A stretch of 21,175 bases of DNA from an uncultured Collinsella sp. (GTDB lineage: Bacteria; Actinomycetota; Coriobacteriia; Coriobacteriales; Coriobacteriaceae), in assembly GCA_900541685.1 (NCBI GenBank), contig UQKM01000031.1:1-21175 (forward strand), given 5' to 3'. Below the pieces are notes generated by a model. That model was not told where the DNA came from. It did no database searches and saw only the letters and a program-made list of their open reading frames with translations. This document shows, piece after piece, positions 20,207 through 21,175 of this stretch. Position 1 is the first letter of the stretch. Each line of letters starts with the position of its first letter. The position numbers and the translations under genes are program-made.

Positions 20207-21081
20207 CGACCCCTTCCTTGAGCGTGGTAATTCCCACTTTGAACGCAGAAAACGAAATAGACAGCCTATTGGACACCATTGAGGCTCAGAGTCTGAAGCC
20301 TTTAGATATCGTAGTGGTTGATTCGTCCTCCGATGACGGTACCGTAGACGAGGTTGCTAAGCATCCCTGCGTTAACCTCATCCGCATAGAGCGTAAGGAA
20401 TTCAATCACGGCTCGACCCGCGACATGGCTCTGAGGCGTAGTGCTGGCGAGTTCGTTTGCTTTCTCACGCAGGATGCGGTACCTGCTTCTAATCTCTACC
20501 TGGAGAGACTCGTCGCGCCTTTCTTGGCCGATGATTCAATCGCGCTCGTAACTGGTAGGCAATTGCCCAAGGCGGATGCAAGGCGTTTCGAGCAACTCGT
20601 GCGCAAGTTTAACTATCCCAACGTTCCCTCGGTGCGTAGCAAATCTGACCTTCCTAAATACGGCATCAAAACGTTCTTCGCATCTGACACCTGTTCTGCC
20701 TATCGACGGACCGCATATCTCGAATGCGGTGGATTCGATCATGTCAACACCAACGAGGACATGCTCATGGCCGCTAGGTTTATAGCATCGGGCTTGAAGG
20801 TTGCGTATGAGCCGAGCGCCGAGGTCTATCACTCCCACAATTTGGCACCTAGCCAGCAGTTCGCGCGCAACCGCGCTGTCGGCATGTTTCTGGAATCGCA
20901 CGCAGATGACCTTATGTATGCGAGCGAGATTGGTGAGGGCGGTCGGCTTGTCAAGGCGGTGTCTTCGGAACTTCTTCGAGAGGGAAGATTCGGCGAGTTA
21001 TTTGCCTTCGGCTTTGATTGTTGTGCCCGTCTTCTCGGAAACCGTGCTGGTCGTAGGGCCGCTAAAAATGAAAGGCTATAG
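20203..21081 (+). CDS. GT2-family glycosyltransferase, probably rhamnosyltransferase-like
   Basis: Adds a sugar to the growing lipid-linked glycan. The 292-aa product has the GT-A fold opening LSVVIPTLNAENEIDSLLDTI, VVVDSSSDDGT, the FNHGSTRDMALRRSAGEF block typical of rhamnosyltransferase-like GT2 proteins, TQDAVPA (residues 89-95) in the DxD-like metal position, and NEDMLMAARFIASG as the catalytic-base region. The C-terminus is soluble apart from a short hydrophobic patch (FGELFAFGFDCCARLLG). It starts by overlap with the previous gene after GGAGGGG. rmlA follows 3 bases after the stop, which fits rhamnose as donor sugar, but the donor is inferred from context. Codon use is less GC-biased than in the flanking rmlA. 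Confidence 0.88.
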   Translation: MTTPSLSVVIPTLNAENEIDSLLDTIEAQSLKPLDIVVVDSSSDDGTVDEVAKHPCVNLIRIERKEFNHGSTRDMALRRSAGEFVCFLTQDAVPASNLYLERLVAPFLADDSIALVTGRQLPKADARRFEQLVRKFNYPNVPSVRSKSDLPKYGIKTFFASDTCSAYRRTAYLECGGFDHVNTNEDMLMAARFIASGLKVAYEPSAEVYHSHNLAPSQQFARNRAVGMFLESHADDLMYASEIGEGGRLVKAVSSELLREGRFGELFAFGFDCCARLLGNRAGRRAAKNERL

Positions 21082-21084
21082 CCA

Positions 21085-21175
21085 GTGAAAGGCATCGTCC
21101 TCGCCGGCGGGTCCGGCACGCGCCTGTACCCGCTCACGCTCGTGACCTCCAAGCAGCTGCTGCCGGTCTACGACA
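21085..21175 (+). CDS. rmlA: Glucose-1-phosphate thymidylyltransferase (partial, N-terminus only)
   Basis: The first 30 codons of RmlA, cut by the window end. The start is GTG with AAAGG about 9 bases upstream, 3 bases after the GT2 stop. It encodes the nucleotide-binding signature VLAGGSGTRLYPLT followed by SKQLLPVYD, diagnostic of the RmlA/RfbA family. It makes dTDP-glucose, the first step to dTDP-rhamnose and other deoxysugars. Twenty-nine of the 30 visible codons end in G or C, a sharp change from the two preceding genes. Confidence 0.93.
   Translation, partial: MKGIVLAGGSGTRLYPLTLVTSKQLLPVYD

Noticed and set aside
1..21175. CRISPR array, insertion sequence, prophage, rRNA or toxin-antitoxin pair
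   Set aside because: No regularly spaced direct repeats, transposase, integrase, rRNA-like sequence or toxin-like small gene pair was seen on either strand.

Overview
The window comes from a high-GC bacterium. The gene set (a GlgC/GlgD pair, a LoaP-like NusG paralog, Lys/Ala-rich protein tails) suggests an intestinal Coriobacteriia such as Collinsella. That assignment is inference from gene content and style; no database was searched.

Layout. Bases 1-228 hold the possible end of an upstream gene and the leader of fmt. Bases 229-2546 (+) carry fmt and rsmB, which overlap by 4 bases. Bases 2547-2687, between convergent genes, contain two long hairpins. Bases 2688-16060, all on the minus strand, form a glycogen/maltodextrin cluster read in the order glgB, glgP, glgC, glgD, glgA, a 1098-aa GH13-GH77 fusion, then a small FmdB-type zinc ribbon gene. 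Bases 16061-16406 are a divergent control region with repeated GGTAAA half-sites. Bases 16407-17771 (+) carry a HAD phosphatase and thiamine pyrophosphokinase. Bases 17860-18019 are a complete tRNA-Ala(GGC) unit with promoter and terminator. Bases 18020-18775 are non-coding and structured. From 18776 to the end (+) a glycan operon begins: LoaP-like antiterminator, phosphoglycosyl transferase, GT2 glycosyltransferase and the first 30 codons of rmlA.

How the genes work together. GlgC/GlgD make ADP-glucose, GlgA polymerises it and GlgB branches it. GlgP phosphorolyses the polymer. The GH13-GH77 fusion hydrolyses and disproportionates maltodextrins, so synthesis and breakdown of glycogen are encoded in one block. 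The LoaP-like protein would let polymerase read through a long glycan operon that starts with lipid-linked sugar transfer and continues with sugar addition and dTDP-sugar supply.

Most notable points: a ~300-residue histone-H1-like tail on GlgA and a shorter related tail on GlgB; the single-chain amylase/4-alpha-glucanotransferase; a shared TGGTAAAACG half-site upstream of glgB/HAD and of the fusion gene; a Gly in place of the usual His in GlgB region I; a long structured leader before loaP; a UUCG mini-hairpin between a strong Shine-Dalgarno and its start codon; and an abrupt codon-usage shift at rmlA.
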